This document shows positions 24,835 to 33,729 of a stretch of 64,000 nt of DNA, in pieces; position 1 is the stretch's first letter, and each line of letters opens with the position of its first letter. The stretch comes from Salinibacterium sp. dk2585 (GTDB lineage: Bacteria; Actinomycetota; Actinomycetes; Actinomycetales; Microbacteriaceae): NCBI RefSeq assembly GCF_008001035.1, contig NZ_CP042856.1, positions 992,001 through 1,056,000 on the forward strand. Direction: 5' to 3'. The notes under the pieces are model-generated. The model made no database searches. It worked only from the letters and a program-made list of their open reading frames with translations, and was not told the origin of the DNA. A program made the translations under genes and the position numbers.

Positions 24835-25821
24835 ATGAAGTTCTCCCTGAAGCGCGCGGGCAGCATCGCTGCCCTCGCAACCGTCACTGCTCTCGTCGCC
24901 ACCGGCTGCGCAGGCAGTGGCGAGACGACTACCGACCCGAGCGCTGCAGAAGAGCTCACCGAGATGACCAAGATCTCGGTCGCGGCGCTGCCGATCGCAC
25001 CGACGGCGGCGCTCATCCTCGGCATCGAGGAGGGCATCTTCGAGAAGCACAACCTCGAGGTGGACCTCACGACCGGCCAGGGTGGCGCCGCCATCCTCCC
25101 GGCCGTCGCGCAGGGCCAGGTCAACTTCGCGATTGGCCAGCCGCTCCCCATCATCCTCGCCGCGAGCAAGGGCATCGACGTCAAGATCATCGGCAACTAC
25201 TCGGCGTCCTACGCCGAGGGTGACGACATCAACGGCGTCGCGGCCCTTGACGCCTCGATCGTCTCGCCCAAGGACCTGGAGGGCAAGCGCGTCGCGGTCA
25301 ACACGCTCAAGGCCGCCGGTGATCTCACCATCATGGAGGCCATCGAGCAGGACGGTGGCGACCCCAGCAACGTCGAGTGGGTCGAGGTGCCGTTCCCCGA
25401 GATGCAGGCGCAGCTCGTCGCTGGCGAGCTCGACGCAGCGTGGCTGCCCGAGCCGTTCCTCAGCAAGACGATCCGTGAGGGCGGCCAGCTGGTCACCTAC
25501 AACAACCAGGACACGATCCCTGGCCTCACGACCCTCGTCGGCTTCACGAGCAGCGCCTACATGGACGAGAACCCCGCGGTCGTGAAGGCCTTCCAGGAGG
25601 CCCTGGCCGAGACCCGCGCCCTGGCGAATGAAGACGTCGACGCGGCTCGCTCCGTGCTGCCCGAGTTCCTCGGCATGCCTGAGGAGGCCGCCGCGAACCT
25701 CCTGATGGAGGATTTCGGCCCCGAGCTGAACGTCGACTCGATCCAGAAGCTCCAGGAGCTCATGGTCAAGTTCGAGTTCATGGAGGAGGAGATCAACCTC
25801 AAGGAGCTGATCGTCGAGTAG
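24835..25821 (+). CDS. NitT/TauT-type ABC substrate-binding lipoprotein (orphan)
   Basis: 328 residues, ribosome binding site AGAGGAAAC before the ATG. The signal peptide ends in a lipobox (A-T-G-C, Cys about 23). The mature protein has the SsuA/THI5-like fold: A-A-L-P-I-A-P-T-A-A-L-I-L-G-I-E-E-G-I-F-E, V-D-L-T-T-G-Q-G-G-A, a hinge with D-L-E-G-K-R-V-A-V-N-T and L-V-A-G-E-L-D-A-A-W-L-P-E-P-F. Relatives bind sulfonates, nitrate, aromatic acids or pyrimidine precursors. No permease or ATPase gene is adjacent, so it must use a transporter encoded elsewhere. It may take up the substrate of the neighbouring catabolic genes. A strong hairpin follows the stop codon. Confidence 0.88.
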   Translation: MKFSLKRAGSIAALATVTALVATGCAGSGETTTDPSAAEELTEMTKISVAALPIAPTAALILGIEEGIFEKHNLEVDLTTGQGGAAILPAVAQGQVNFAIGQPLPIILAASKGIDVKIIGNYSASYAEGDDINGVAALDASIVSPKDLEGKRVAVNTLKAAGDLTIMEAIEQDGGDPSNVEWVEVPFPEMQAQLVAGELDAAWLPEPFLSKTIREGGQLVTYNNQDTIPGLTTLVGFTSSAYMDENPAVVKAFQEALAETRALANEDVDAARSVLPEFLGMPEEAAANLLMEDFGPELNVDSIQKLQELMVKFEFMEEEINLKELIVE

Positions 25822-25834
25822 TTCCGCAGTGAGT

Positions 25835-25868
25835 CGACGGCCCCGGTGCATGAGCGCCGGGGCCGTCG
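25835..25868. terminator. Hairpin terminator between convergent genes
   Basis: A perfect 12-bp stem, CGACGGCCCCGG (25835-25846) with CCGGGGCCGTCG (25857-25868), and a 10-base loop. There is no T tract. It lies 13 bases after the binding-protein stop and 25 bases before the stop of the convergent GNAT gene, so it could serve both directions. Confidence 0.75.
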
Positions 25869-25892
25869 CTCATGTGCGCCGCGGCACAGCCA

Positions 25893-27005
25893 TCATCCGT
25901 CGCGACGCCATGCACTCTCGTAGCCGATGGCGACAAATCCGACCGCTTCGTTGACGTCGAGCATGTGCCGGTTCTCCTCGGCGTTCCACGTATAGATGGC
26001 CGGATGCCCCGGTGCCAGTCGGTCGAGCGCATGCAGGTTTGCGAGCTTGAGCAGCATGCCGAGTCGGCGGCCCCGGTGCTCCGCGGCGACGATCGTGTCC
26101 ATTTGCATGGCTGGCCGGTCTGGCTCCGGCGGCACCGAGAGGTCGGTGAACCCGGCCAGGGCTCCGGATGCCACGTGGCGCACGGCGGCCGTCAGCCACA
26201 GCCTGCCGTCCTCACCTCGACGTGCGTCGTTCTCCTTCACCCGTTCGGCGTCCCACTCCTCCGGGTTCCAGTCGACCTGGCCGAGCGGTGGATCCGTGCT
26301 CATGCGGGCATGGAGCGTGGCCATCCCCTCGACAAGGTCTTCCGGGGTGGCGCCCTCCCACAGCAGCAGCTCGTAGCCGGGCGGGGGTGTGGGCTCCTCG
26401 GCGTCCGAGGGAAGGGCGAGCCGGCTGATCCGGTCGACCTGGGCGAGCCGGAAGCCGCGCTTGCTGAGGAACCTCGCAGCGTCGTCATCGGCCGGAACCG
26501 TGCCGTAGCCCGTGGGGGAGCGCAGTTGCGGGCCGTCGCTCCCGGCGAGGTGGTACGCGGATGTCTGCAGCACGGTGCGCCCCTCCTCCTCGGCCATCGA
26601 GGCGAGGGTGTCGAAGAGCGCAGCACCCACGCCGCGGCGGCGGGACTGCGGAAGCACCTCGATCGTGAACCAGGCCGACTCGGACTCGTCGCCCCCCTGC
26701 ACTTCGTAGAGGCCGCGAGCGACGAGCTCACCGTCGACCCGCGCGACGAGGCAGCGCCATGTCTCATAGGGATTGCGGGCGATCGCGAGCAGCTCGGCGG
26801 GGGTGACGGCGAGGTCGAAGGAGCCGATGACGGCCCGCTCGATCTCGTTGCGCACCCGCACCATCTCGCTGAAGGCGTTCGCTTCGGCGCTTCCGTCGAT
26901 AGTCTCGGGGAGCGCGAGCTCTTCGATGTCGACGTGGGTCGGATCGCTCGCGGTGTCGATGGTCACGGGGTTTCCCTTCGGGCCGGCGGTGACGGCGGAG
27001 ACCAT
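25893..27005 (-). CDS. Tandem GNAT-fold N-acetyltransferase
   Basis: 370 residues with two GNAT units. The first acetyl-CoA loop is Q-S-R-R-R-G-V-G-A-A-L (about 120-130) and the second is H-R-G-R-R-L-G-M-L-L-K (about 306-316). The end (Y-T-W-N-A-E-E-N-R-H-M-L-D-V-N-E-A-V-G-F) is typical of actinobacterial double-GNAT proteins; in MshD-like enzymes one unit is active and the other structural. No substrate can be given. The ATG at 27005 has a TATGCT hexamer about 12 bases upstream; the GTG of V-T-I-D-T-A-S, 13 codons downstream, is an alternative. It stands divergent from smc. Confidence 0.85.
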   Translation of the reverse strand: MVSAVTAGPKGNPVTIDTASDPTHVDIEELALPETIDGSAEANAFSEMVRVRNEIERAVIGSFDLAVTPAELLAIARNPYETWRCLVARVDGELVARGLYEVQGGDESESAWFTIEVLPQSRRRGVGAALFDTLASMAEEEGRTVLQTSAYHLAGSDGPQLRSPTGYGTVPADDDAARFLSKRGFRLAQVDRISRLALPSDAEEPTPPPGYELLLWEGATPEDLVEGMATLHARMSTDPPLGQVDWNPEEWDAERVKENDARRGEDGRLWLTAAVRHVASGALAGFTDLSVPPEPDRPAMQMDTIVAAEHRGRRLGMLLKLANLHALDRLAPGHPAIYTWNAEENRHMLDVNEAVGFVAIGYESAWRRDG

Positions 27006-27138
27006 GCCGGGGCGTAAAGCATAGGGCGCAGTGGTCGCGTCGCACCAGAGTTGGCGGCACCTCTCCGGTACCGTTGTGCGAGAGTCTCACGCGGCCGGCG
27101 CGCGGGTGCTCATCCGGCAAGCAGGGAGGGGCTGGCGC

Positions 27139-30100
27139 GTGTACCTCAAGAGCCTCACGATCAAGGGCTTCAAATCATTCGCGCAGCCGACCACCTTCGC
27201 CTTCGAACCCGGAGTGACCTGCGTCGTCGGGCCAAACGGTTCCGGCAAGTCCAACGTCGTCGATGCGCTCGCCTGGGTCATGGGTGAGCAGGGGGCGAAG
27301 ACCCTCCGCGGCGGCAAGATGGAAGACGTCATCTTCGCGGGCACCGCGACGCGCGGTCCGCTCGGCCGCGCCGAGGTGACGCTCACGATCGACAACTCGG
27401 ATGGCGCCCTGCCGATCGAATACTCCGAGGTCACGATCCGCCGCACCCTCTTCCGCAACGGCGGCAGCGAGTATGCGATCAACGGCGAGAACTGCCGACT
27501 GCTTGATGTGCAGGAACTCTTGAGCGACTCGGGACTCGGCCGTGAGATGCACGTCATCGTCGGCCAGGGCCAGCTCGACGCGGTACTCCACGCGAGTCCC
27601 GAAGACCGTCGCGGCTTCATCGAGGAGGCCGCGGGCATCTTGAAGCATCGTCGCCGCAAGGAGAAGACGCTTCGCAAGCTCGACGCGATGCAGGCCAACC
27701 TGACCCGGCTGAGCGACCTTGCGGGCGAGATCCGCCGCCAGCTCAAGCCGCTCGGCCGCCAGGCGGAGATCGCGCGTGAGGCACAGTCGATCGCGGCGAT
27801 CGTGCGTGACGCCCGTGCCCGACTCCTCGCTGATGAGGTCGTCGAACTGCGCGAGGCCCTCTCGCTGCACAGCCGCAGCGAGTCGGAGCGCAAGACGGAA
27901 CGCATCGTGCTGCAGGAGCAGCTCGACCAGGCCAAGCTTCGGGAGGCCCGCATCGAGCAGGAGCAGGTCGGCGACGCGGTCGACCAGGCTCGCCAGGTGG
28001 CCTTCGGGCTCGAGTCGGTGCAGGAGCGGCTTCGCAGCCTCTACAGTCTCGCGAACCAGAAGCTCGCTTTGCTCAGCAGCCAGAACGAGGCGACGGATGT
28101 CACGCCCGGCGTCACCTCGCAGATGGTCGCGGATGCCCACGACGAGGCCGCACGCATCGCCGACACGATTGCCGAGGCCGAGGAGGCGTGGCGCGAGGCG
28201 CAGTCGCGCACGGCCGAGGCACGTGCTGCGCTCGACGCCCTCGACGAGGAGATCGCCCTCCAGAGTTCGCTCGTCTCCAAGCACGACCTCGAGATCTCCA
28301 AGCTCACCGGCCAGGCAGACACTGCGGCGTCCCGTCTGGCCGCCGTGCGCGGCGAGGTGCTCCGGCAGCAGAACGCGCTGGATGCCGCGAGGGTTCGTCG
28401 CGACCAGGCGCGCGCAACACTCGAGCAGGTGGAGGCGGAGTCGACCCTCGACGACACGAGCGAGACGGATCTCGACCTCGCGTACCAGGCAGCCCAGGCA
28501 GAGGTTGTGTCCGCTGAGGCGGAGATCGACACACTCCGTGAAGAACTCCACGACCTGGAGCGCGAGCGGGATGCCCTCGCCGCGAGGCAGGGCGCGCTGT
28601 CGAGTGCGCTCGACCAGAAGGACGGCTCGAGCGCCCTCGTCGGGGCCAAGCGCCGCGGCATCCGCGGTCTTGTCGCCGAGCATGTGCAGGTGCAGCCCGG
28701 CTATGAGGCGGCCATTGCGGCGGCCCTCGGTTCCCTCGCTGATGCGGTGCTGGCCGATGATCGCGACGCGGCGGTCGATGCGCTTGGGCACGCCCACGCT
28801 GAGCAGCTCGGCCGCGTCGAGCTCGTGCTCGCCGATGCGGGAGTCTCTGCATTTGCCAGCGGTTCCTTCGGCGACGGCGCGGTGCTGGCGCAGAGTGTCG
28901 TGACGGCGCCTCCCGGAGTCATGGGCCTGCTCGGCCGCACGATCATCGCCGACGATCTGGAGGCTGCCCGCAGGGTGTGGGACGCACTCGGCGCCCACGC
29001 CACGGGCACGAGCGACACCACGATCATCACCAAGGCGGGCGATGTGCTCAGCCGCTACGTGCTCCGCGGCGGTTCCGGCGCGAAGCGCTCCCGCCTTGAA
29101 CTCGTCGCCGACCGTGATGCCGCGACGGAACGACTCGGCGAGGTCACGTCGCTCATCGAGCGCGCGCAGTTCGCGCTGGCAGAGCAGCGCGGCGTCGTGA
29201 AGGTCGCCAAGGAACAGGCAACGAGGGCGCTCGCGGCGCTTCGCGAGTTCGACTCGCAGCTCGCGGCGCAGTCCGAGCGGCTCAACCGGGCGCGCGTGCA
29301 GGCCGAGGCGGCCGAGGCGGAGGCGCAGCGCATCGAGAAGGGCCTCGCGCTCGCCCAGGAGACCGTGGGGGATGCCGAGTCGGCGTCGGAACGCGCGAAG
29401 TCCGAACTCGAGGCGGCCAAGTCACGGCCGCGCCCGATCCTCGATGTCAGTGCGCGCGACGAACTCGCCGACGAACTGGACGCGTGCCGAGAGCGCGAGG
29501 TGGAGGCACGGCTCCAGGTGGAGACGGCCCGCGAGCGGGTGCGGGCGCAGGAGCAGCGGGCCCGCCAGCTCGAGCAGCAGCTCGAGGCCGAGCGGGCGGC
29601 CGCGGAACTCGCGGCCCGCAGGGCCGTCATCCGTCGTCGCCAGATGGAGAGTGCCCAGCGCGTGCTCGATGCCCTGCCTGCCGTGCTCAATTCCGTCGAC
29701 CGCTCCGTCTCGGAGGCTCGCGTCACGCTCGCGGCCGCTGAGGCTGACCGCGCCCAGCAGAACGAGGAGCTCGCGGAGCTGCGGCGCACGGAGGCGTCGC
29801 TGCGTGAGCGCCTGCACGCCGTGAGCGAGACGGTGCACGGCCTCGAGATGCAGATCTACGAGAAGAAATTGCACCTGTCGACCCTGCTCGAGCGGGCGGG
29901 CGAGGAGCTCGGCCTGGTCGAGGATGTCCTCATCGCGGAGTACGGCCCCGCCGTCCCCGTGCCGCCAGACGCCTTCCCCGCCGAGGGCGTCGCTTCGGAA
30001 ATTCAGGAAGCGGCGGCGGCAGACGAGCAGGAAACCACTGATCACGAGGCGACGGATGCCGCGGCTCCTGAAGTTCCGGCGGGCATCCCGTTCGTCCGCG

Positions 30101-30762
30101 CCGAGCAGGAGGCGCGCCTTGCCCGTGCCGAGCGCAAGCTGAGCCAGCTGGGTCGCGTCAACCCTCTCGCGTTGGAAGAGTTCTCCGCCCTCGAGCAGCG
30201 ACACAAGTTCCTCACGGAGCAGCTGACAGACCTCACGAACACCCGCAAGGACCTCCTCACGATCATCGAGGAGCTCGACGAGAAGATGCGCGACATCTTC
30301 TCGGCGGCATTCGAAGACACGAGGGCAGCCTTCGACGAGGTCTTCCCCGTGCTCTTCCCTGGCGGGGCTGGCAGCATCCGTCTCACCGACCCCGACGACC
30401 TGCTCACGACCGGCATCGAGGTGTCGGTCAAGCCCGCGGGCAAGAAGATCGAGCGGCTCTCGCTCCTGAGTGGCGGTGAGCGTTCCCTGGCCGCGGTCGC
30501 GCTCCTGATCGCGATCTTCAAGGCGCGCCCGAGCCCGTTCTACATCATGGACGAGGTCGAGGCGGCCCTCGACGATTCGAACCTCGGCCGCTTGCTCCAG
30601 ATCTTCCAGGACCTCCGCGAGACAAGTCAGCTGATCGTGATCACGCACCAGAAGCGCACGATGGAGATCGCGGATGCCCTCTACGGCGTCTCGATGCGGC
30701 AGGACGGCGTGAGCGCGGTCGTCGGGCAGCGGGTGGTTGCCCCGGAGGAGCGCGCCAGCTGA
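27139..30762 (+). CDS. smc: Chromosome segregation ATPase SMC
   Basis: 1207 residues, GTG preceded by GGGAGGGG. The N-terminal ATPase half has Walker A G-P-N-G-S-G-K-S-N and a Q-loop. Two long coiled coils (about 165-500 and 660-1010) flank a hinge near 500-650 (G-S-L-A-D-A-V-L-A-D and L-R-G-G-S-G-A). The C-terminal half has the signature L-S-G-G-E-R-S-L and Walker B F-Y-I-M-D-E-V-E-A-A-L-D-D. It forms the condensin complex with ScpA and ScpB, both encoded about 24 kb away in this window. A Glu/Ala-rich insert near 950-1000 interrupts the C-terminal coil. The open frame extends 36 codons upstream without homology. Confidence 0.96.
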   Translation: MYLKSLTIKGFKSFAQPTTFAFEPGVTCVVGPNGSGKSNVVDALAWVMGEQGAKTLRGGKMEDVIFAGTATRGPLGRAEVTLTIDNSDGALPIEYSEVTIRRTLFRNGGSEYAINGENCRLLDVQELLSDSGLGREMHVIVGQGQLDAVLHASPEDRRGFIEEAAGILKHRRRKEKTLRKLDAMQANLTRLSDLAGEIRRQLKPLGRQAEIAREAQSIAAIVRDARARLLADEVVELREALSLHSRSESERKTERIVLQEQLDQAKLREARIEQEQVGDAVDQARQVAFGLESVQERLRSLYSLANQKLALLSSQNEATDVTPGVTSQMVADAHDEAARIADTIAEAEEAWREAQSRTAEARAALDALDEEIALQSSLVSKHDLEISKLTGQADTAASRLAAVRGEVLRQQNALDAARVRRDQARATLEQVEAESTLDDTSETDLDLAYQAAQAEVVSAEAEIDTLREELHDLERERDALAARQGALSSALDQKDGSSALVGAKRRGIRGLVAEHVQVQPGYEAAIAAALGSLADAVLADDRDAAVDALGHAHAEQLGRVELVLADAGVSAFASGSFGDGAVLAQSVVTAPPGVMGLLGRTIIADDLEAARRVWDALGAHATGTSDTTIITKAGDVLSRYVLRGGSGAKRSRLELVADRDAATERLGEVTSLIERAQFALAEQRGVVKVAKEQATRALAALREFDSQLAAQSERLNRARVQAEAAEAEAQRIEKGLALAQETVGDAESASERAKSELEAAKSRPRPILDVSARDELADELDACREREVEARLQVETARERVRAQEQRARQLEQQLEAERAAAELAARRAVIRRRQMESAQRVLDALPAVLNSVDRSVSEARVTLAAAEADRAQQNEELAELRRTEASLRERLHAVSETVHGLEMQIYEKKLHLSTLLERAGEELGLVEDVLIAEYGPAVPVPPDAFPAEGVASEIQEAAAADEQETTDHEATDAAAPEVPAGIPFVRAEQEARLARAERKLSQLGRVNPLALEEFSALEQRHKFLTEQLTDLTNTRKDLLTIIEELDEKMRDIFSAAFEDTRAAFDEVFPVLFPGGAGSIRLTDPDDLLTTGIEVSVKPAGKKIERLSLLSGGERSLAAVALLIAIFKARPSPFYIMDEVEAALDDSNLGRLLQIFQDLRETSQLIVITHQKRTMEIADALYGVSMRQDGVSAVVGQRVVAPEERAS

Positions 30763-30817
30763 GCTGGCTGGGAGTCCGCCACTTGTTGCCGGGAGGCGGC
30801 GGGCGTTCACTGTCTTG

Positions 30818-32464
30818 GTGACACCTCAGGCCAGCGACATCCGACAGCGAATCGAGACGGCCGCACGGGAGTGTTTCGGTTGGGAGAGCGTGCAGGCCGG
30901 CCAGCGCCGCGCGGTCGAAGCTCTCGCCGAGGGACGTGATGTGCTGGCGGTCATGGCGACGGGCTACGGCAAGTCGGCCATCTACCAGCTCGCGACGATC
31001 ATCCGAGGCGGCCTGACGGTGGTCGTGTCGCCGCTGATCGCGCTGCAGGCAGACCAGGTGGAGGGGCTGCGGGATGCGCCCGACGCCCCGCCCGCCGCTG
31101 CGGTCAACTCGCGTGCGGGAGCACGGCGCCTTGCCGCGGCGTGGGAGCTCGCGGAGGGTTCTGGCCCCCGGATCCTCCTGCTCGCCCCCGAGCAGCTCGC
31201 CTCGGAGGAGACGCTCGCGAGGCTCGCTGCCGCCGGGGTCGACCTCGTCGTCGTCGACGAGGCCCACTGCGTCTCATCCTGGGGGCACAATTTCCGGCCC
31301 GACTACCTGCGCCTGGGTGCCGCGGTCGAGCAGCTCGGCCGCCCTCCGGTCGCCGCGCTGACGGCGACCGCGCCGAGTCCCGTGCAGGCGGAGATCAGCG
31401 AGCGACTGAGGATGCGCGACCCGCTCGTGCTCGTGCGGGGCTTCGATCGGGCAAACCTCTCCCTCGACGTCGACCGCCATACGAGTCCCGAGGAGAAGAA
31501 ACGAGCGGTGATCGACGGCATCACGGGGGAACGCGGCACCGGCCTGCTCTACGTTGCGACCCGCCGTGAGACCGAGGAGTACGCGCACGCCTTGCAGGAA
31601 CGCGGGCTGCGCGCCTTCGCGTATCACGGCGCCATGAGCGCCTCCGCCCGCAGCGAAGTCCACGCCGCCTTCCACGACGGCACTGCGGATGTTGTCGTCG
31701 CGACCTCGGCGTTCGGCATGGGGATCGACAAGGCTGACGTGCGGTTCGTCGTGCACGCCTCGCCGCCCGACTCACTGGATGCCTACTACCAGGAGGCGGG
31801 GCGCGCTGGGAGGGACGACGAGCCCGCACGGGTCCGGCTGCACTACCGCAGCGAGGACCTCGGCCTCCGGCGATTCTTCGCCTCCAGCTCGCCGCGCGGC
31901 GAGACGGTTGCAGGCGTCTATCGCGCTGTCCTGCACGCATCCGGCACGGCGAAGCCGAAGGAGCTCGCGGAGTCCGCCGAGGTTTCATCGCGCACCGTGA
32001 CCTCGGTGCTCAACCTGCTCTCCGATGCGGGGGTCGTGCGCTGGGGTCGCAGGGGTGTGCGCATCGTCGACCGTGTCAGCCCCGAGGCGGCGGCCGACCG
32101 GGCTGCAGCCGCGGCCGAGGAGCGCGAGCGCATCGATGAGTCCCGCATCGAGATGATGCGCGGCTATGCCGAGACGAGCGGATGCCGGCGCGCCTTCCTC
32201 CTCGGATACTTCGGCGAGGAGGCTCCCGAGCGCTGCGGCAACTGCGACCGCTGCGCGAGCGGCGACACGACGAATGCCCCGGCGTCGCACCCGACGGGCG
32301 ACGAGGCCTTCTCTCCCAACACGAGCGTCGTGCACCCAGAATTCGGCGCCGGCACCGTCATGAGCACGGAGGACGACCGCATCACGGTCTTCTTCGAACA
32401 CGAGGGCTACAAGACGCTCTCGCGCCAGGCGGTCGAGGCACGCGGCCTCCTCAAGGCCGGCTGA
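30818..32464 (+). CDS. recQ: RecQ-family ATP-dependent DNA helicase with UvrD-like C-terminal domain
   Basis: 548 residues from the GTG at 30818. Helicase motif I M-A-T-G-Y-G-K-S, motif II V-V-D-E-A-H-C-V-S-S-W-G-H-x-F-R-P-D-Y, motif VI Q-E-A-G-R-A-G-R-D. The zinc-binding region has C-R-R-A-F-L-L-x-Y-F-G-E-x and C-G-N-C-D-R-C near 450-475. The usual HRDC domain is missing; the last about 50 residues (V-V-H-P-E-F-G-A-G-T-V then V-F-F-E-H-E-G-Y-K-T-L) look like the small Tudor/KOW-like tail of UvrD/PcrA helicases. It acts in recombination and repair. It lies 55 bp behind smc and 28 bp before an MFS gene that has its own -10 element. Confidence 0.9.
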   Translation: MTPQASDIRQRIETAARECFGWESVQAGQRRAVEALAEGRDVLAVMATGYGKSAIYQLATIIRGGLTVVVSPLIALQADQVEGLRDAPDAPPAAAVNSRAGARRLAAAWELAEGSGPRILLLAPEQLASEETLARLAAAGVDLVVVDEAHCVSSWGHNFRPDYLRLGAAVEQLGRPPVAALTATAPSPVQAEISERLRMRDPLVLVRGFDRANLSLDVDRHTSPEEKKRAVIDGITGERGTGLLYVATRRETEEYAHALQERGLRAFAYHGAMSASARSEVHAAFHDGTADVVVATSAFGMGIDKADVRFVVHASPPDSLDAYYQEAGRAGRDDEPARVRLHYRSEDLGLRRFFASSSPRGETVAGVYRAVLHASGTAKPKELAESAEVSSRTVTSVLNLLSDAGVVRWGRRGVRIVDRVSPEAAADRAAAAAEERERIDESRIEMMRGYAETSGCRRAFLLGYFGEEAPERCGNCDRCASGDTTNAPASHPTGDEAFSPNTSVVHPEFGAGTVMSTEDDRITVFFEHEGYKTLSRQAVEARGLLKAG

Positions 32465-32480
32465 TGCGACTGCGGCTCCC

Positions 32481-32486
32481 TAGACT
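32481..32486 (+). promoter_or_regulatory. -10 hexamer of the MFS gene (leaderless)
   Basis: TAGACT ends six bases before the GTG at 32493. Confidence 0.5.
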
Positions 32487-32492
32487 TGCCGC

Positions 32493-33728
32493 GTGACCAC
32501 GACCAAGCCTCCAGCGGATGCCCAGACCCTCCAGCGACGGATCGTCTGGGTGCTCGTGGCCGCCCAGGTCGTGGGAGGCCTCGGCATCGGCGCAACGGTG
32601 TCGGTCGGGGCGCTGCTCGCGGCGGATGTCTCCGGCTCCGACGCCTGGTCGGGAATGGCATCGACGATGTCCACCCTGGGCGCCGCGCTACTCGCGCTCC
32701 CGCTGGCCAGGTATGCGCGGGCGAGGGGACGCCGCGTCGCACTGGCGACCGGATCCGCGCTCGCCGCGGCGTCCGCCGTGCTGCTGATCGTCGCGGCAGC
32801 ACTCTCGTCATTCCCGCTCCTCCTGCTCGCCTTCGCGCTCGCCGGAGCGGGCTCCGCCACCAACCTCCAGGCCCGTTTCGCGGCGACCGACCTCGCCTCG
32901 CCGCGCCACCGCGGCCGCGACCTCTCGCTCGTCGTGTGGTCGACGACGGTCGGCTCGGTGCTCGGTCCCAACCTCATCGAACCCGGTGAGGCGGTCGGGC
33001 GCGTGCTCGGCCTGCCGAGCCTCACGGGCCCTTTCCTGTTCGCGCTCGCGGCCCAGGCCGTGACGGTGCTCGTCTACGCGATCTTCCTGCGCCCGGATCC
33101 GCTCCTGAAGGCTCGTGAGGCACTCGGGGTGACGCCGGGGGAGCCGCCCCGGCTCGGTTTCGCGACGCTGCGGGTCAACGCGCGTGCGCGGTTCGCCGTG
33201 GCATCCGTCGCCCTCAGCCACGCGACCATGGTCGCGCTCATGGCGATGACGCCCGTGCACCTCTACGGGCACGGGGCATCCCTGGCGATCGTGGGGTTCA
33301 CGATCAGCCTCCACGTGGCCGGCATGTTCGCCCTCTCGCCCGTCTTCGGCTGGCTTTCCGACCGGCTCGGCCGTCTTCCCGTGCTCCTCGGCGGCCAGGC
33401 GCTCCTGCTCGCGGCGCTCCTGACCGCGTGGTTCGGCAGTGAGTCCCATGACCTGGTCGCCGTGAGCCTCGTGCTGCTCGGCCTGGGCTGGTCGGCCTCG
33501 ACCATCTCCGGCTCGGCAATGGTCGTCGATGCCGTGCCGGCTGGCGACCGGCCCGGGGTGCAGGGCGTCTCCGATCTGCTCATGAACCTCGCGGGTGCCG
33601 CGGGCGGGGCGCTCGCGGGACCCGTGCTGACGGCGATCGGGTATCCCGGTCTCGGGCTCGCGACGACGACGCTCGTCGCCGTCGTGTTCGCCTGGGCGAT
33701 GTTCCGGATGGCGCGCCGACCGCGCTAG
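32493..33728 (+). CDS. Major facilitator superfamily transporter
   Basis: 411 residues with about 12 hydrophobic helices in two six-helix halves, the joint near residue 200 (D-P-L-L-K-A-R-E-A-L-G). An MFS-like loop motif G-W-L-S-D-R-L-G-R-L-P-V (G-x-x-x-D-R-x-G-R) is near 285-296. It is probably an H+-coupled exporter of small molecules; no substrate-specific motif is visible. Its stop is one base before the stop of the convergent GH13 gene, with no room for a terminator between them. Confidence 0.88.
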   Translation: MTTTKPPADAQTLQRRIVWVLVAAQVVGGLGIGATVSVGALLAADVSGSDAWSGMASTMSTLGAALLALPLARYARARGRRVALATGSALAAASAVLLIVAAALSSFPLLLLAFALAGAGSATNLQARFAATDLASPRHRGRDLSLVVWSTTVGSVLGPNLIEPGEAVGRVLGLPSLTGPFLFALAAQAVTVLVYAIFLRPDPLLKAREALGVTPGEPPRLGFATLRVNARARFAVASVALSHATMVALMAMTPVHLYGHGASLAIVGFTISLHVAGMFALSPVFGWLSDRLGRLPVLLGGQALLLAALLTAWFGSESHDLVAVSLVLLGLGWSASTISGSAMVVDAVPAGDRPGVQGVSDLLMNLAGAAGGALAGPVLTAIGYPGLGLATTTLVAVVFAWAMFRMARRPR

Positions 33729-33729
33729 C

